A stretch of 42,832 nt of DNA from Bacteroidota bacterium (GCA_023409975.1 JAEYQO010000105.1:1-42832), one strand, 5' to 3'. Positions 26,401-33,802 are shown, numbered from the stretch's first letter. Numbers and translations are program-made. Notes: generated from the sequence alone by a model not told the origin.

Positions 26401-26582
26401 GATTCGATGATCTCAGGGTTGGCACCGGCATACGAAGTCCGGACGTTGATGATGGGAGGGTCAATAGAGGGGTAGTCGCGGACACCAAGAAAGTTAAATC
26501 CGATAACTCCAAAGATCACGATGACGATATTCAGCACGATCGCGAGAACCGGCCGGCGAAGGGATATGGATGGTAAACTCAT
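23484..26582 (-). CDS. RND efflux pump, HAE-1 type inner-membrane permease, 1032 aa
   Basis: This is a proton-driven inner-membrane pump of the hydrophobe/amphiphile efflux (AcrB-like) RND family. Landmarks are the N-terminal RRPVLAIVLN helix, TEPLEKSINGIAGI, the TM4 proton-relay pair in GLVVDDGIVVTEAI, FLEGFTGRLFREFG, and the TM10 lysine in GIVTKNGILIVEF. Two large periplasmic loops and twelve TM segments are present. I place the start at the ATG at 26582: the next residues are family-like, whereas the 42 in-frame residues upstream are not, and a promoter box lies between. TolC follows directly. The adaptor is missing from this operon. Confidence 0.93.
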   Translation of the reverse strand: MSLPSISLRRPVLAIVLNIVIVIFGVIGFNFLGVRDYPSIDPPIINVRTSYAGANPEIIESQITEPLEKSINGIAGIRTISSTSAQGSSNITVEFDLGIDLEAAANDVRDKVSQAVRNLPQDIDAPPVVSKADANASPIISMTVQSTTKNQLQLTEYAENVLVERLQTIPGVSNIRIWGEKRYAMRLWLDPLKMAGYSVTFQDVEQALNRQNVELPSGKLAGNNTELSVRTFGRLYSEEDFNNLIIKNVNGTDIRLREVGEAVLGPENEETVLKESAVPMIALAITPQPGSNYVAIADEFYRRYEQIRKDIPEDFTVDIAMDNTVNIRKSIFEVAETIIIAFLLVILIIYLFFRDWLIALRPLIDIPVCLIGAFFIMYMMGFTINILSLLAIVLATGLVVDDGIVVTEAIYKKIETGMEKHRAAREGSEQIYFAVISTSITLAVVFLPIIFLEGFTGRLFREFGIVVAGAVLISAFVSLTLTPVLNVLMTKKNHKPSKFYIKSEPFFIGMERNYKKGLIWIMRNKWAAVTGTVVSLVMILLIGSQLQSELAPLEDRSRFRAMVSAPEGTSFDAMDDFMDQLVGTVIDTVPEKQVILSVTAPGFTGSGAVNTGFINVRLKEPDERERSQQEIVQNVNKAFQQYSFGKVFAIQEQTISVQRGGSAFPVVYILQNIDFNKLASVVPEFLDRANQHPVFQGVDVDLKFNKPELTITIDRAKASQLGVSIADVSQTLQLALSNRRLGYFTRSGKQYQVIGQVERGSRDDPGDLSTYYVRNNNGELISLENLVYREETTSPSQIYHYNRYKSATISANLAPGKTIGDGIAAMNEIYQGLQQKGLIDDSFSTSLGGSSKDYQESSSNTLFAFLLALVLIFLILAAQFESFIDPFIIMLTVPLAIAGAVLSLWLTDQTLNIFSQIGMIMLIGIVTKNGILIVEFANNIREKGASPVKAALYASAMRLRPILMTSLTMVFGALPLALSLGAASTSRMPLGIVIVGGLLFSLLLSLFIVPVMYTFLSRRKVKSPTAIEKLDD

Positions 26583-26602
26583 GGAATGTCCTGGTAAGGC
26601 GG

Positions 26603-26610
26603 CAAAGATA
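26603..26610 (-). promoter_or_regulatory. Promoter -7 box for the RND-TolC operon
   Basis: TATCTTTG on the minus strand (CAAAGATA on plus) is an exact box 20 nt before the ATG at 26582. It lies downstream of the longer frame's start at 26708 and so argues against that start. Confidence 0.65.
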
Positions 26611-26737
26611 CAATAGTTGAAAGTTGAGGGCCGATGGATGATAGTTATTGGTCGATAGGGTGACAGATTGATGCTGATAGTCGATGGTTGACCACTAACA
26701 TTATCCACGAGAATTGCCTTTGATTTACCTTTATAGC

Positions 26738-27463
26738 ATGTTCCGTCACCTGGGTAGAAGCAGGACCCATCTGCACAATCTCCGGCTGGCCTCTCTGCTT
26801 TCTTTCGTGGCCGGCATCGTGAATGTCAGTGGAATCTTTGCTCTGGATATCCTGACAACGAATGTTACAGGTCATTTCGGATTTTTTACCGATGAGCTGG
26901 TGAGGGGTCGATCGGGTGTTGCTCTATACTTTCTGGTGTTTATACTTGCTTTTCTTTCAGGAGCGTTTGTTTCTAATTTTCTCCTGGAATGGATTCCCCG
27001 CTTCAGTCTGCGGTATGTAACCACTTTGCCGGTGGCACTGGAAATCGTTCTGTTGATTTCAGTGGCCAGTCTGGATGAAGCACAGGTGTCCGCCCACAAA
27101 GAGCTGGTAGCTGCTGTACTGCTTTTTGCCATGGGACTTCAAAATGCGCTTGTGACCACTGTCTCGAGGGCTATAGTCCGAACAACACATCTGACGGGGC
27201 TATTCACTGATCTGGGCATTGAGCTTTCCCAGTTTTTCTTTTACAGACAACAGCATCAGCGACGAAAGCTGCTTTCCTCGGTGGGATTAAGACTCACTAT
27301 TATCTGCTGTTTCTTTGCCGGGGGCATCGGCGGTGGTTATGGTTTCCTGCAGTTTGGAATGAGCATTCTGTTTCTGGCAGTGGCCACACTGATCATTGCT
27401 TTAGTATATGATCAGGTCAGGATGCGTTTGATGTTGCTACGCAGGCGCTTAACCCGTAGCTGA
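26738..27463 (+). CDS. YoaK (DUF1275) family membrane protein, 241 aa
   Basis: This is a polytopic membrane protein of the YoaK/DUF1275 family, whose function is not established. The N-terminal segment SLLSFVAGIVNVSGIFAL and the following TNVTGHFGFFTDEL are typical of the family, as is the central ALVTTVSRAIVRTTHLTGLFTDLGIEL, with the conserved T-H-x-TG-x-TD pattern. About six hydrophobic segments are visible. The frame could open at a TTG at 26714, but I prefer the ATG at 26738. TACCTTTA (26726-26733) is one mismatch from a promoter box. The last 68 bp of this gene are duplicated after the next gene. Confidence 0.85.
   Translation: MFRHLGRSRTHLHNLRLASLLSFVAGIVNVSGIFALDILTTNVTGHFGFFTDELVRGRSGVALYFLVFILAFLSGAFVSNFLLEWIPRFSLRYVTTLPVALEIVLLISVASLDEAQVSAHKELVAAVLLFAMGLQNALVTTVSRAIVRTTHLTGLFTDLGIELSQFFFYRQQHQRRKLLSSVGLRLTIICCFFAGGIGGGYGFLQFGMSILFLAVATLIIALVYDQVRMRLMLLRRRLTRS
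27396..27463 (+). repeat. 68-bp direct repeat, left copy (3' end of the yoaK-family gene)
   Basis: This stretch, ending with the TGA stop of the yoaK-family gene, recurs at 29183-29249. It has two substitutions and one 1-base deletion, so 65 of 68 positions match. The copies are in the same orientation. Confidence 0.95.
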
Positions 27464-27539
27464 ACCAGAGGATCGCCGGGGTTGTTTTTAATACCAAACT
27501 TTTTAATGGGTTTGTCAGTCTATCAGGGAAACGCAATCT

Positions 27540-29138
27540 ATGTTTCGTTTTCTAATTTGTTCTCTGTTAGTAACTGCAATGGGAAGTACTGCTATTGGCC
27601 AACTTCCTTACCGGATAGACAGTACGTTTGGAACTGATGGCATAGTGATTCCCGGATATCCTTCAGATCTAAATGCCTACCAGCAATCCACTTTTTTTAT
27701 GGATGTGATGCCGGACAATAAGATATTGCTTGCAGGATCCAATCTGAATAATCTGATCAGCCTTACGCGGCTGCTGGATGATGGTAGGGTAGATTCAAGT
27801 TTTGGCAGTAATGGTATTGCTTCCTTTTCCAAAGGTGGCGAGTTTCGACATCTGACCATTACTTCAGGAGGTGAAATCATACTTACCGGTACGGCACATG
27901 CCAGTGCAGCATCATTTTTTTCAGTCGCAAAATTAACTACGACGGGAGCTCCCGCACCAGGCTTTGGAGTGAACGGAGTCGTGAATATTCCATCGCAGCT
28001 TCAATGGGAAATGAACTCTTATTCTGATGTTCAGCCAGATGGGAAGATTCTGACCTGTGGGTCCTACTCGCCCTCTGGAATGGGGCCTTACCGGTATAAA
28101 GTAGTACGACTGCTTCCTAATGGCACGATGGACCCCGCATTTGGTACTGGCGGGTATGTTGTTTGTTCGTTCGCAGAGCTTGATCAACATGCACCTATTT
28201 CAAATTCAGCTTCCGTAGTCAAAGCATTGCCTGGAGGTAAGTTCCTCGTAGCGGGCTCCTTTGTTGACACCGCAACTATGACTAACTCACTGTTTCTGGT
28301 AAGGTATTTATCGGATGGAACACCTGATATCAGCTTTGGCGCCAATGGACTCTGTACAGTTGTTCGTGGTCCAAATGAAAATTTTACACCAAACGATCTG
28401 TTTGTAGATAGCCTTGGAGGAATCTTTGTTGTAGGAGAGCACGATGGACTCTTTCCAACGAGAACAGGAGTAATTAAGATTTCCGGTAACGGCGTTCATG
28501 ATGGTGCCTACGGCACTGGCGGGATAGCAAGTATTAATCTGTTTGATCGCTCAGCTTTCTACCGTTGGTTTGGTGCTGCTTTGTATCAGGATACCGCTTT
28601 ATTGATCGTGGGAAACACAGATACCGGTATGAATGCCAGCTATGGGGTTTGCAGATTAAATTCGAGTGGTACGATTGACAGTAGTTTTGGTGTGCATGGT
28701 GTATTTGCGTATGAAAGAAATCTCTGGGACCATTGTCGCACCATGGCTGTACAAAGTACAGGAGATATTCTGCTTGCTGGAGATGGTAAATCCAGTGCCG
28801 TAAATGATACTTTTTACACTACCTGCGTGAGGATCACCAACAGGCCATTCCCAAACAAGGTTTCTCCTATCCGGAATGATGATCCGCAGATCATGCTATA
28901 TCCCAATCCGTCTTATTCCGGGGTGTTCAATTTAAGGCTGATGGGTGAAGGGCAATTATCCCGCATACAGGTCGTAGATATTCATGGAAGACTCATTGAT
29001 GATATTGAAATAGATTCCCGTAACGGAAAGGAATTTTCCTACAAACTTCCAGGTGGCTCAACAGGAGCAATTTACTTTATGACTTATCAACTGAAGGGTG
29101 GGCAACAGTCAAGGGGGATTAAAATGCTCACCCGGTAG
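27540..29138 (+). CDS. Delta-60 repeat protein with T9SS sorting domain, 532 aa
   Basis: This is a secreted beta-propeller-like protein of unknown ligand. A signal peptide (FLICSLLVTAMGSTAIG) is followed by about seven delta-60 repeats recognisable by the pattern L-x-x-x-G-x-x-D-x-x-F-G-x-x-G: RLLDDGRVDSSFGSNG, RLLPNGTMDPAFGTGG, RYLSDGTPDISFGANG and RLNSSGTIDSSFGVHG are clear, and three are degenerate. The last ~80 residues (MLYPNPSYSGVFNL, VVDIHGRLIDD, GAIYFMTYQLKGG) are a T9SS sorting domain. It is flanked by 68-bp direct repeats copied from the end of the yoaK-family gene, which suggests it entered or was duplicated as a unit. Confidence 0.88.
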   Translation: MFRFLICSLLVTAMGSTAIGQLPYRIDSTFGTDGIVIPGYPSDLNAYQQSTFFMDVMPDNKILLAGSNLNNLISLTRLLDDGRVDSSFGSNGIASFSKGGEFRHLTITSGGEIILTGTAHASAASFFSVAKLTTTGAPAPGFGVNGVVNIPSQLQWEMNSYSDVQPDGKILTCGSYSPSGMGPYRYKVVRLLPNGTMDPAFGTGGYVVCSFAELDQHAPISNSASVVKALPGGKFLVAGSFVDTATMTNSLFLVRYLSDGTPDISFGANGLCTVVRGPNENFTPNDLFVDSLGGIFVVGEHDGLFPTRTGVIKISGNGVHDGAYGTGGIASINLFDRSAFYRWFGAALYQDTALLIVGNTDTGMNASYGVCRLNSSGTIDSSFGVHGVFAYERNLWDHCRTMAVQSTGDILLAGDGKSSAVNDTFYTTCVRITNRPFPNKVSPIRNDDPQIMLYPNPSYSGVFNLRLMGEGQLSRIQVVDIHGRLIDDIEIDSRNGKEFSYKLPGGSTGAIYFMTYQLKGGQQSRGIKMLTR

Positions 29139-29182
29139 CGCCCGGTGGCAGTATATGACTTTGAACTTTTCGGACTCGCCTT

Positions 29183-29249
29183 TTGCTTTAGTATATATCA
29201 GGTCACGATGCGTTTGATGTTGTTACGCAGGCGCTTAACCCGTAGCTGA
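29183..29249 (+). repeat. 68-bp direct repeat, right copy (yoaK 3'-end remnant)
   Basis: This is a 67-bp near-identical copy of the yoaK-family gene's 3' end, in the same orientation, 45 nt after the delta-60 gene stop. A 1-base deletion changes its frame, and it has no gene body, so it is a remnant and not a gene. Confidence 0.95.
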
Positions 29250-29291
29250 TCTTTGATAAACACAGGCTATCCTCTGATAGACCACTGTCTT

Positions 29292-29322
29292 TTGGCGACG
29301 CGGTAATTCAAGGCTACATTTG
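29292..29322 (+). promoter_or_regulatory. Promoter of the superoxide dismutase gene
   Basis: TTG (29292-29294), a 20-nt spacer and an exact TACATTTG (29315-29322) form a full two-part Bacteroidota promoter. The box ends 27 nt before the ATG at 29350 and excludes the in-frame TTG at 29320. Confidence 0.7.
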
Positions 29323-29349
29323 CATGACACCAAAACGAAATTTATCTCT

Positions 29350-29952
29350 ATGTCACATTCATTACCTGCATTACCATATGCACCCGAGGCGCTGGAGCCC
29401 CATATAGATTCTCAGACCATGCAGATCCACCATGGCAAGCACCATCAGGCTTATGTCGACAACCTGAATAAGGCACTGGCTGGTACCGATGCGGAGAACA
29501 AGACACTGGAAGAACTCATGGCCAATATCTCAGCCTATCCTGTTGCTGTAAGGAATAATGGCGGTGGTCATTATAACCATACATTGTTCTGGACTGTCCT
29601 CGGACCTGATGGCGGAGCACCAGAGGGCGATCTGGCAGAGGCGATCAATCAGGCCTTTGGTTCTTTGGACGGGCTGAAGGAAAAAATGAATAACGCTGGT
29701 GCTACCCGCTTCGGAAGTGGCTGGGCCTGGCTGATTGTGAAGGATGGTAAACTGGAAGTAACTTCAACAGCTAATCAGGATAATCCCCTGATGGATGTAG
29801 CTGAAGTGAAAGGCACACCGATCCTTGGTATCGATGTTTGGGAGCATGCATACTACCTGAAATACCAGAACCGCCGTCCGGAGTACCTTGGTGCCATCTG
29901 GAACGTCATCAACTGGAAAGAAGTTGAAAGAAGATATAAGGCAGCACTCTAA
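29350..29952 (+). CDS. sodA: Superoxide dismutase, Mn/Fe family, 200 aa
   Basis: The enzyme dismutates superoxide to hydrogen peroxide and oxygen. The four metal ligands are His27 (MQIHHGKHH), His77 (NHTLFW), Asp162 and His166 (DVWEHAYY). Residue Gln143 in ANQDNP, with Gly rather than Gln before the second histidine, fits the Mn type better than the Fe type; that is inference from the family. No signal peptide is present, so it is cytosolic. The ATG at 29350 gives the normal ~200-aa length. It has its own promoter and terminator and is monocistronic. Confidence 0.96.
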   Translation: MSHSLPALPYAPEALEPHIDSQTMQIHHGKHHQAYVDNLNKALAGTDAENKTLEELMANISAYPVAVRNNGGGHYNHTLFWTVLGPDGGAPEGDLAEAINQAFGSLDGLKEKMNNAGATRFGSGWAWLIVKDGKLEVTSTANQDNPLMDVAEVKGTPILGIDVWEHAYYLKYQNRRPEYLGAIWNVINWKEVERRYKAAL

Positions 29953-29972
29953 GCAATGCTGAACAAGATTCT

Positions 29973-29998
29973 AAAAGGGACCCTACGGTCCCTTTTTT
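29973..29998 (+). terminator. Rho-independent terminator of sodA
   Basis: AAAAGGGACC (29973-29982) pairs with GGTCCCTTTT (29987-29996) across a 4-nt loop, followed by more T. It lies 21 nt after the sodA stop. Confidence 0.88.
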
Positions 29999-30079
29999 GA
30001 TTAAAGGAGGTTCCAGCCCGTTTTTGCAACCCCACAGTTGGATCAGGCCAGACCCAGGGGGATTGTTTCAGTTTCTATC

Positions 30080-30087
30080 TACTTTTG
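30080..30087 (+). promoter_or_regulatory. Promoter -7 box upstream of the VOC gene
   Basis: TACTTTTG is an exact TAnnTTTG box about 100 nt before the ATG at 30187. The leader would be unusually long, so this is less certain than the other boxes. Confidence 0.4.
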
Positions 30088-30186
30088 AGCATTACAACTA
30101 ATATTTACCGGGTTGCCATCGGGCTAATGCTGGTCTGACACCCGAAAGGACAAGGATGACAACGGACAATAATTCAAAAGCGAGAC

Positions 30187-30561
30187 ATGACTGAAAAGAA
30201 AACTGGTAAGATTTTATGGCGTGACCTCACAGTCGACCAGGCTGAGGTTGTGCGCGACTTCTATTGTAAAATAGCGGGGTGGGAATACTCAGAACACAAT
30301 ATGGGTAATTACAGCGATTACAATATTATTGACCCTGATACAAAGGAGGTGATCGCTGGTATCTGTCATAAGAAGGGTCCGAACGCCAACATTCCTTCCC
30401 AGTGGCTGCTTTATACCACTGTCGAAAACCTGGAGGAAAAACTTCAGATATGCAGGGATATGGGAGGGAAAGTACTGGATGGTCCAAGGAAGATGGGAGG
30501 TTCAAATTTTGCAGTTATCCAGGATCCGGCCGGTGCAGTAATGGGACTGATCGAGTCCTAA
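30187..30561 (+). CDS. VOC (glyoxalase/dioxygenase fold) family protein, 124 aa
   Basis: This is a small vicinal-oxygen-chelate fold protein. The beta-alpha-beta-beta-beta pattern is visible as ILWRDLTVDQAEVVRDFYCKIAGWEY, then VIAGICHKKG, then QWLLYTTVENLEEKLQICRDMGGKV, ending in FAVIQDPAGAVMGLIES, the usual VOC C-terminal strand. The catalytic role is not predictable from sequence. Despite the nearby arsenic operon it lacks the vicinal cysteine pair of the ArsI carbon-arsenic lyase, so I do not call it ArsI. Its stop overlaps the convergent DoxX stop by 4 nt. Confidence 0.85.
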   Translation: MTEKKTGKILWRDLTVDQAEVVRDFYCKIAGWEYSEHNMGNYSDYNIIDPDTKEVIAGICHKKGPNANIPSQWLLYTTVENLEEKLQICRDMGGKVLDGPRKMGGSNFAVIQDPAGAVMGLIES

Positions 30562-31013
30562 CTTAAACTGTTCAACCCTTGCTTCCTGCTCAGATAATAG
30601 TCCAGCGACCATTTGGAGCCCCCGGTGATCAGCAGGAAAAGACTGCCCAGTAGCATTGACCAGTCAGTACGGCTGGCATGAAGCACTGACCAGAAACCCT
30701 CCTCCAGGAATATTTGCGCTTTCGTTGTGTAAATGGCGACAAGCATGATAATAAGCAGTGGGATGACAGCCATCCTTGTGAATAATCCGATCAGCACAAG
30801 AATGCTACAGACGATTTCAAATGATCCGACCAGGGTGCTTAGTAGTTCAGGTTCGGGTAGCCCTATCTTCTCAAAGCGTCCTGCTCCTCTCTGGTCCGGG
30901 AAAAGGAATTTCTGAATGCCCTCTGAGAGAAAAACAGCTCCCACCATGAGGCGAATCAATATCCCGGATGATGATCCGGTAGTGTTCAAAAGCAGGGAAG
31001 TTGCGGGTTTCAT
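30558..31013 (-). CDS. DoxX family membrane protein, 151 aa
   Basis: This is a four-helix membrane protein of the DoxX family. The first helix (ILIRLMVGAVFLSEGIQKFLFP) carries the typical R-x-x-x-G-x-x-F-x-x-x-G-x-x-K pattern, followed by helices at LVGSFEIVCSILVLIGLF, MAVIPLLIIMLVAIY and SMLLGSLFLLITGG. Some family members work in electron transfer or oxidative-stress complexes, but no role is certain. It lies 55 nt downstream of the metallophosphoesterase on the same strand with no terminator between, so it may be the distal gene of the arsenic operon. Confidence 0.87.
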   Translation of the reverse strand: MKPATSLLLNTTGSSSGILIRLMVGAVFLSEGIQKFLFPDQRGAGRFEKIGLPEPELLSTLVGSFEIVCSILVLIGLFTRMAVIPLLIIMLVAIYTTKAQIFLEEGFWSVLHASRTDWSMLLGSLFLLITGGSKWSLDYYLSRKQGLNSLS

Positions 31014-31068
31014 TTATTGGAGAAATCTATCTAAAATAGTACATACTGAAAATCAATTTCTGCATTAA

Positions 31069-31842
31069 TCAAATTCCCTTTCGCAACATCATGGCATATT
31101 CATCGGGCAACGGGCTGTCCTCAACAGCTTTTGCAGCCCTTTCGATATCATAATCGAAACGGATAAATTTTGCCTGCAGCTTATCCCTGTCGGAGGTGGT
31201 GAGGTCTTCGTTGATCGTCAATATCACATAACAACCCCTCGGGTCTCCGTCTTTTGGCTTGCCGACGGAGCCTGTGTTTATAGCGTGGAGGTAACGGGGG
31301 GCTTCTTCAGGCCCGGCATTCAGTATGCGATGATAAGGCTTGTGTGTATGTCCAAAGCAGAGTATGTCTGCCCCGGCGGATTCCATAATGCGCAGCAGGC
31401 TTTTTTCATCGCGATCTTCAAACAAATACTCATTGATCCTGCGAGGGCTGCCATGAACAAGCAGCAGGGTTAGGGGCTCCTCCCTAAGCTGATAGGTTAT
31501 ACGAATATGTGCAGGCAGTGTACGCAGATAGTTTCTGGAATCCTCGCTGATGCTGGCATTTGTATAGGCAATAGATACTTTGCCCATTTCCTTGTCTCTT
31601 TCTGTCTTATAGGCACAGCCACATTCATCACTGTGACGACCAATACCAAAATCATAGTTGCCCGCGATCGCCGGGATGCCCCTTTGGCGGATGATCTGAA
31701 TCACTTCGTTCGACCAGATATTGTATCCCACGAAATCGCCGAGACAAAATATAGCATCCGGCTTTCGCTGATCTATATCGTCGAGGCAGGCTTCCAGGGC
31801 AGGTAGATTGGCATGTATATCGCTCAATAAGGCAATTTTCAT
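31069..31842 (-). CDS. Calcineurin-like metallophosphoesterase in the ars operon, 257 aa
   Basis: This is a cytosolic binuclear-metal phosphoesterase related to the YfcE group. The five family motifs are present: SDIH (Asp8, His10), LGDFVGY (Asp36), GNYD (Asn62), VHGSPR and GHTHKP. An unusual insert with CGC (Cys74, Cys76) follows the GNYD motif. Its ATG overlaps the Acr3 stop as ATGA, so the two are translationally coupled. That places a phosphoesterase of unknown substrate firmly inside an arsenite-export operon. The function in resistance is not known to me; phosphate or nucleotide metabolism, or an arsenate ester, are guesses. Confidence 0.88.
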   Translation of the reverse strand: MKIALLSDIHANLPALEACLDDIDQRKPDAIFCLGDFVGYNIWSNEVIQIIRQRGIPAIAGNYDFGIGRHSDECGCAYKTERDKEMGKVSIAYTNASISEDSRNYLRTLPAHIRITYQLREEPLTLLLVHGSPRRINEYLFEDRDEKSLLRIMESAGADILCFGHTHKPYHRILNAGPEEAPRYLHAINTGSVGKPKDGDPRGCYVILTINEDLTTSDRDKLQAKFIRFDYDIERAAKAVEDSPLPDEYAMMLRKGI

Positions 31843-32948
31843 TTTTCAGTTTTTGTAACGGTTGCTGATGGTGAGTGCGGTTCAGGCAATCTGTAGAATC
31901 TTCTTCGCAGCCAGAAGGCGACGTTGACAAGGGCGATCAGTGCCGGCACCTCCACCAGCGGTCCGATCACACCTGCAAATGCCTGTCCGCTGTTGATGCC
32001 GAAAACACCAATGGCCACTGCGATGGCTAATTCGAAATTATTGCCCGCTGCAGTAAAGGCCACCGACGCATTCTGCGAATAGTCTGCACCCAACCTTTTG
32101 GCCACAAAGAAACTGGCCAGGAACATCAACGCGAAATAAATCAGAAGCGGAATGGCAATGCGGACAACATCAAGTGGTATAGCAACAATTAACTCCCCTT
32201 TCAGACTGAACATGATTACGATAGTGAAAAGGAGGGCGATCAGCGTTACAGGGGATATAAAAGGGAGAAATTTTTCCTGAAACCATGCTTCCCCTTTCAC
32301 CCGGAGCAGGACGAACCGGCTCAGGAAACCTGCCGCAAATGGGATTCCAAGATAAATAGCTACGCTTTCTGCGATCTGGCCTATAGAAACCTCCACTTCC
32401 AGTCCCGTCATGCCCAGCCAGGAAGGCAGCACGGTGATGAATAGCCAGGCATACACGCTGTAAAGCAATACCTGAAAAATACTGTTTAGAGCTACCAGCC
32501 CGGCCGCATACTCTCTGCTCCCCTCCGCCAGTTCGTTCCATACGATCACCATAGCAATGCACCGTGCGAGTCCGATCAGTATAAGCCCAGTCATGTACTC
32601 GGGATAGCCGCTGAGAAAAGTGATGGCAAGTACGAACATCAGCACAGGACCAATCACCCAGTTGAGCATCAGGGAGGCGCCGAGTATACGGGTGTTACGG
32701 AACACCTCACCCATTTTCTCATAACGAACTTTGGCGAGCGGAGGATACATCATCAGGATGAGACCTATGGCCAGAGGGATATTCGTCGTTCCATTCGAAA
32801 AGGAATTGATGAATGTGGAAGATGATGGCAGGAAATAGCCGATCCCAATGCCCAGGGCCATGGCAAGAAAGATCCATAGAGTAAGGTATCGATCGAGGAA
32901 ACTCAGTTGCTTGCGCTGGGCCGCCGGGTGGCAGTTATTTGCAGACAT
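31839..32948 (-). CDS. acr3: Acr3-family arsenite efflux transporter, 369 aa
   Basis: This is a secondary transporter of the BART superfamily that exports arsenite across the inner membrane. About ten TM segments are present. The key cysteine Cys130 lies in GLARCIAMVIVWNELA, the signature of Acr3, and the conserved TM9 glutamate lies in AAGNNFELAIA. I chose the ATG at 32948: an alternative start at 32996 would overlap arsM and add residues unlike the family. It starts 17 nt after the arsM stop and overlaps the metallophosphoesterase start, so it is part of one operon under ArsR control. The pre-TM1 tail contains CHP. Confidence 0.95.
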   Translation of the reverse strand: MSANNCHPAAQRKQLSFLDRYLTLWIFLAMALGIGIGYFLPSSSTFINSFSNGTTNIPLAIGLILMMYPPLAKVRYEKMGEVFRNTRILGASLMLNWVIGPVLMFVLAITFLSGYPEYMTGLILIGLARCIAMVIVWNELAEGSREYAAGLVALNSIFQVLLYSVYAWLFITVLPSWLGMTGLEVEVSIGQIAESVAIYLGIPFAAGFLSRFVLLRVKGEAWFQEKFLPFISPVTLIALLFTIVIMFSLKGELIVAIPLDVVRIAIPLLIYFALMFLASFFVAKRLGADYSQNASVAFTAAGNNFELAIAVAIGVFGINSGQAFAGVIGPLVEVPALIALVNVAFWLRRRFYRLPEPHSPSATVTKTEK

Positions 32949-32965
32949 GATGTTCGTATTTGTTT

Positions 32966-33802
32966 TTAACAGCAGCCAGCGCCTGGGGTACAGCACTCTG
33001 GCTTGCGGGCAAATACGGTAATGCTGTAAATGCCCGAATCGCTATTCCTGAAATCTTTTATTTCTTCCGTGCTCATGTAGCCGGACAGGATATCATCCGG
33101 GATATGAATGGTCTTTTCTTTCTGAACGGTAATGGACTCAAAGCCGGCCTCGGTAATGCTGGAGAGATAGGCATCTTTCTGTATAGCACCACTAACACAG
33201 CCTGCATACATTTCCGCTGCCTGACGAAGCGAAACGGGTAGTTCTCCTTTCAAGACGATATCGGAAATGCTGAAATGACCGCCCGGCTTCAGAACCCTGA
33301 ATATCTCCCTGATCACATTGGCTTTATTAGGGACGAGATTGAGAACACAGTTGCTCACAATTACGTCAGCCATACCAGCCCCCACAGGCATGTTCTCAAT
33401 GTCTCCCTGCCGGAATTCAACATTGTTATATCCCAGCTTATCCGCATTCTCCCGGGCTTTTTCAATCATGGCTTCCGTGAAATCTATTCCGATCACTTTG
33501 CCGGTGGCACCTGTCAGTGAGCGCGCGATGAAACAATCGTTACCTGCGCCGCTTCCAAGATCGATCACGGTATCCCCTGGTTTGATCTGCGCAAATTCTG
33601 TCGGCAGACCACATCCCAGCCCCAGGTCTGCATCGGGATTATAACCGGGCAGGTGGGAATAGTCATCGCTCATGATATTGTAAACTTCTGTACTGCAGCC
33701 ACCTGCGCCACAGCAGGAAGCGGCATTCGTATCCTTATCCTGCAGAGCGATTTCGCTGTATTTCTGCCGGACTAGTGCTTTTAGGTCATTTTCTGTTGAC
33801 AT
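32966..33802 (-). CDS. arsM: Arsenite S-adenosylmethionine methyltransferase ArsM, 278 aa
   Basis: ArsM methylates trivalent arsenic to mono-, di- and trimethylated forms using S-adenosylmethionine. The SAM site is VIDLGSGAGNDCFIAR (near residues 79-94) and the acidic GIDF lies at 105-108. The arsenic-binding cysteines of the family are present as Cys64 (GLGCG), Cys152 (SNCVLNL) and Cys202 (AGCVSGA). There is an extra N-terminal motif SCCGAGGC (Cys30, 31, 36) and a cysteine-rich tail ending in GAGCC. Length is normal. The leader is A-rich. It is the third gene of the operon, behind a strong hairpin. Confidence 0.95.
   Translation of the reverse strand: MSTENDLKALVRQKYSEIALQDKDTNAASCCGAGGCSTEVYNIMSDDYSHLPGYNPDADLGLGCGLPTEFAQIKPGDTVIDLGSGAGNDCFIARSLTGATGKVIGIDFTEAMIEKARENADKLGYNNVEFRQGDIENMPVGAGMADVIVSNCVLNLVPNKANVIREIFRVLKPGGHFSISDIVLKGELPVSLRQAAEMYAGCVSGAIQKDAYLSSITEAGFESITVQKEKTIHIPDDILSGYMSTEEIKDFRNSDSGIYSITVFARKPECCTPGAGCC

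Noticed and set aside
26583..26708. Longer start for the RND pump
   Set aside because: The extra 42 residues are unlike the family and the promoter box at 26603-26610 lies downstream of that start.
30187..30561. VOC protein as an ArsI carbon-arsenic lyase
   Set aside because: The vicinal cysteine pair needed by ArsI is absent, and the gene is on the opposite strand from the ars operon.
32949..32996. Longer start for acr3 overlapping arsM
   Set aside because: The added residues encode the reverse frame of the arsM tail; the ATG at 32948 is 17 nt after arsM and family-like.
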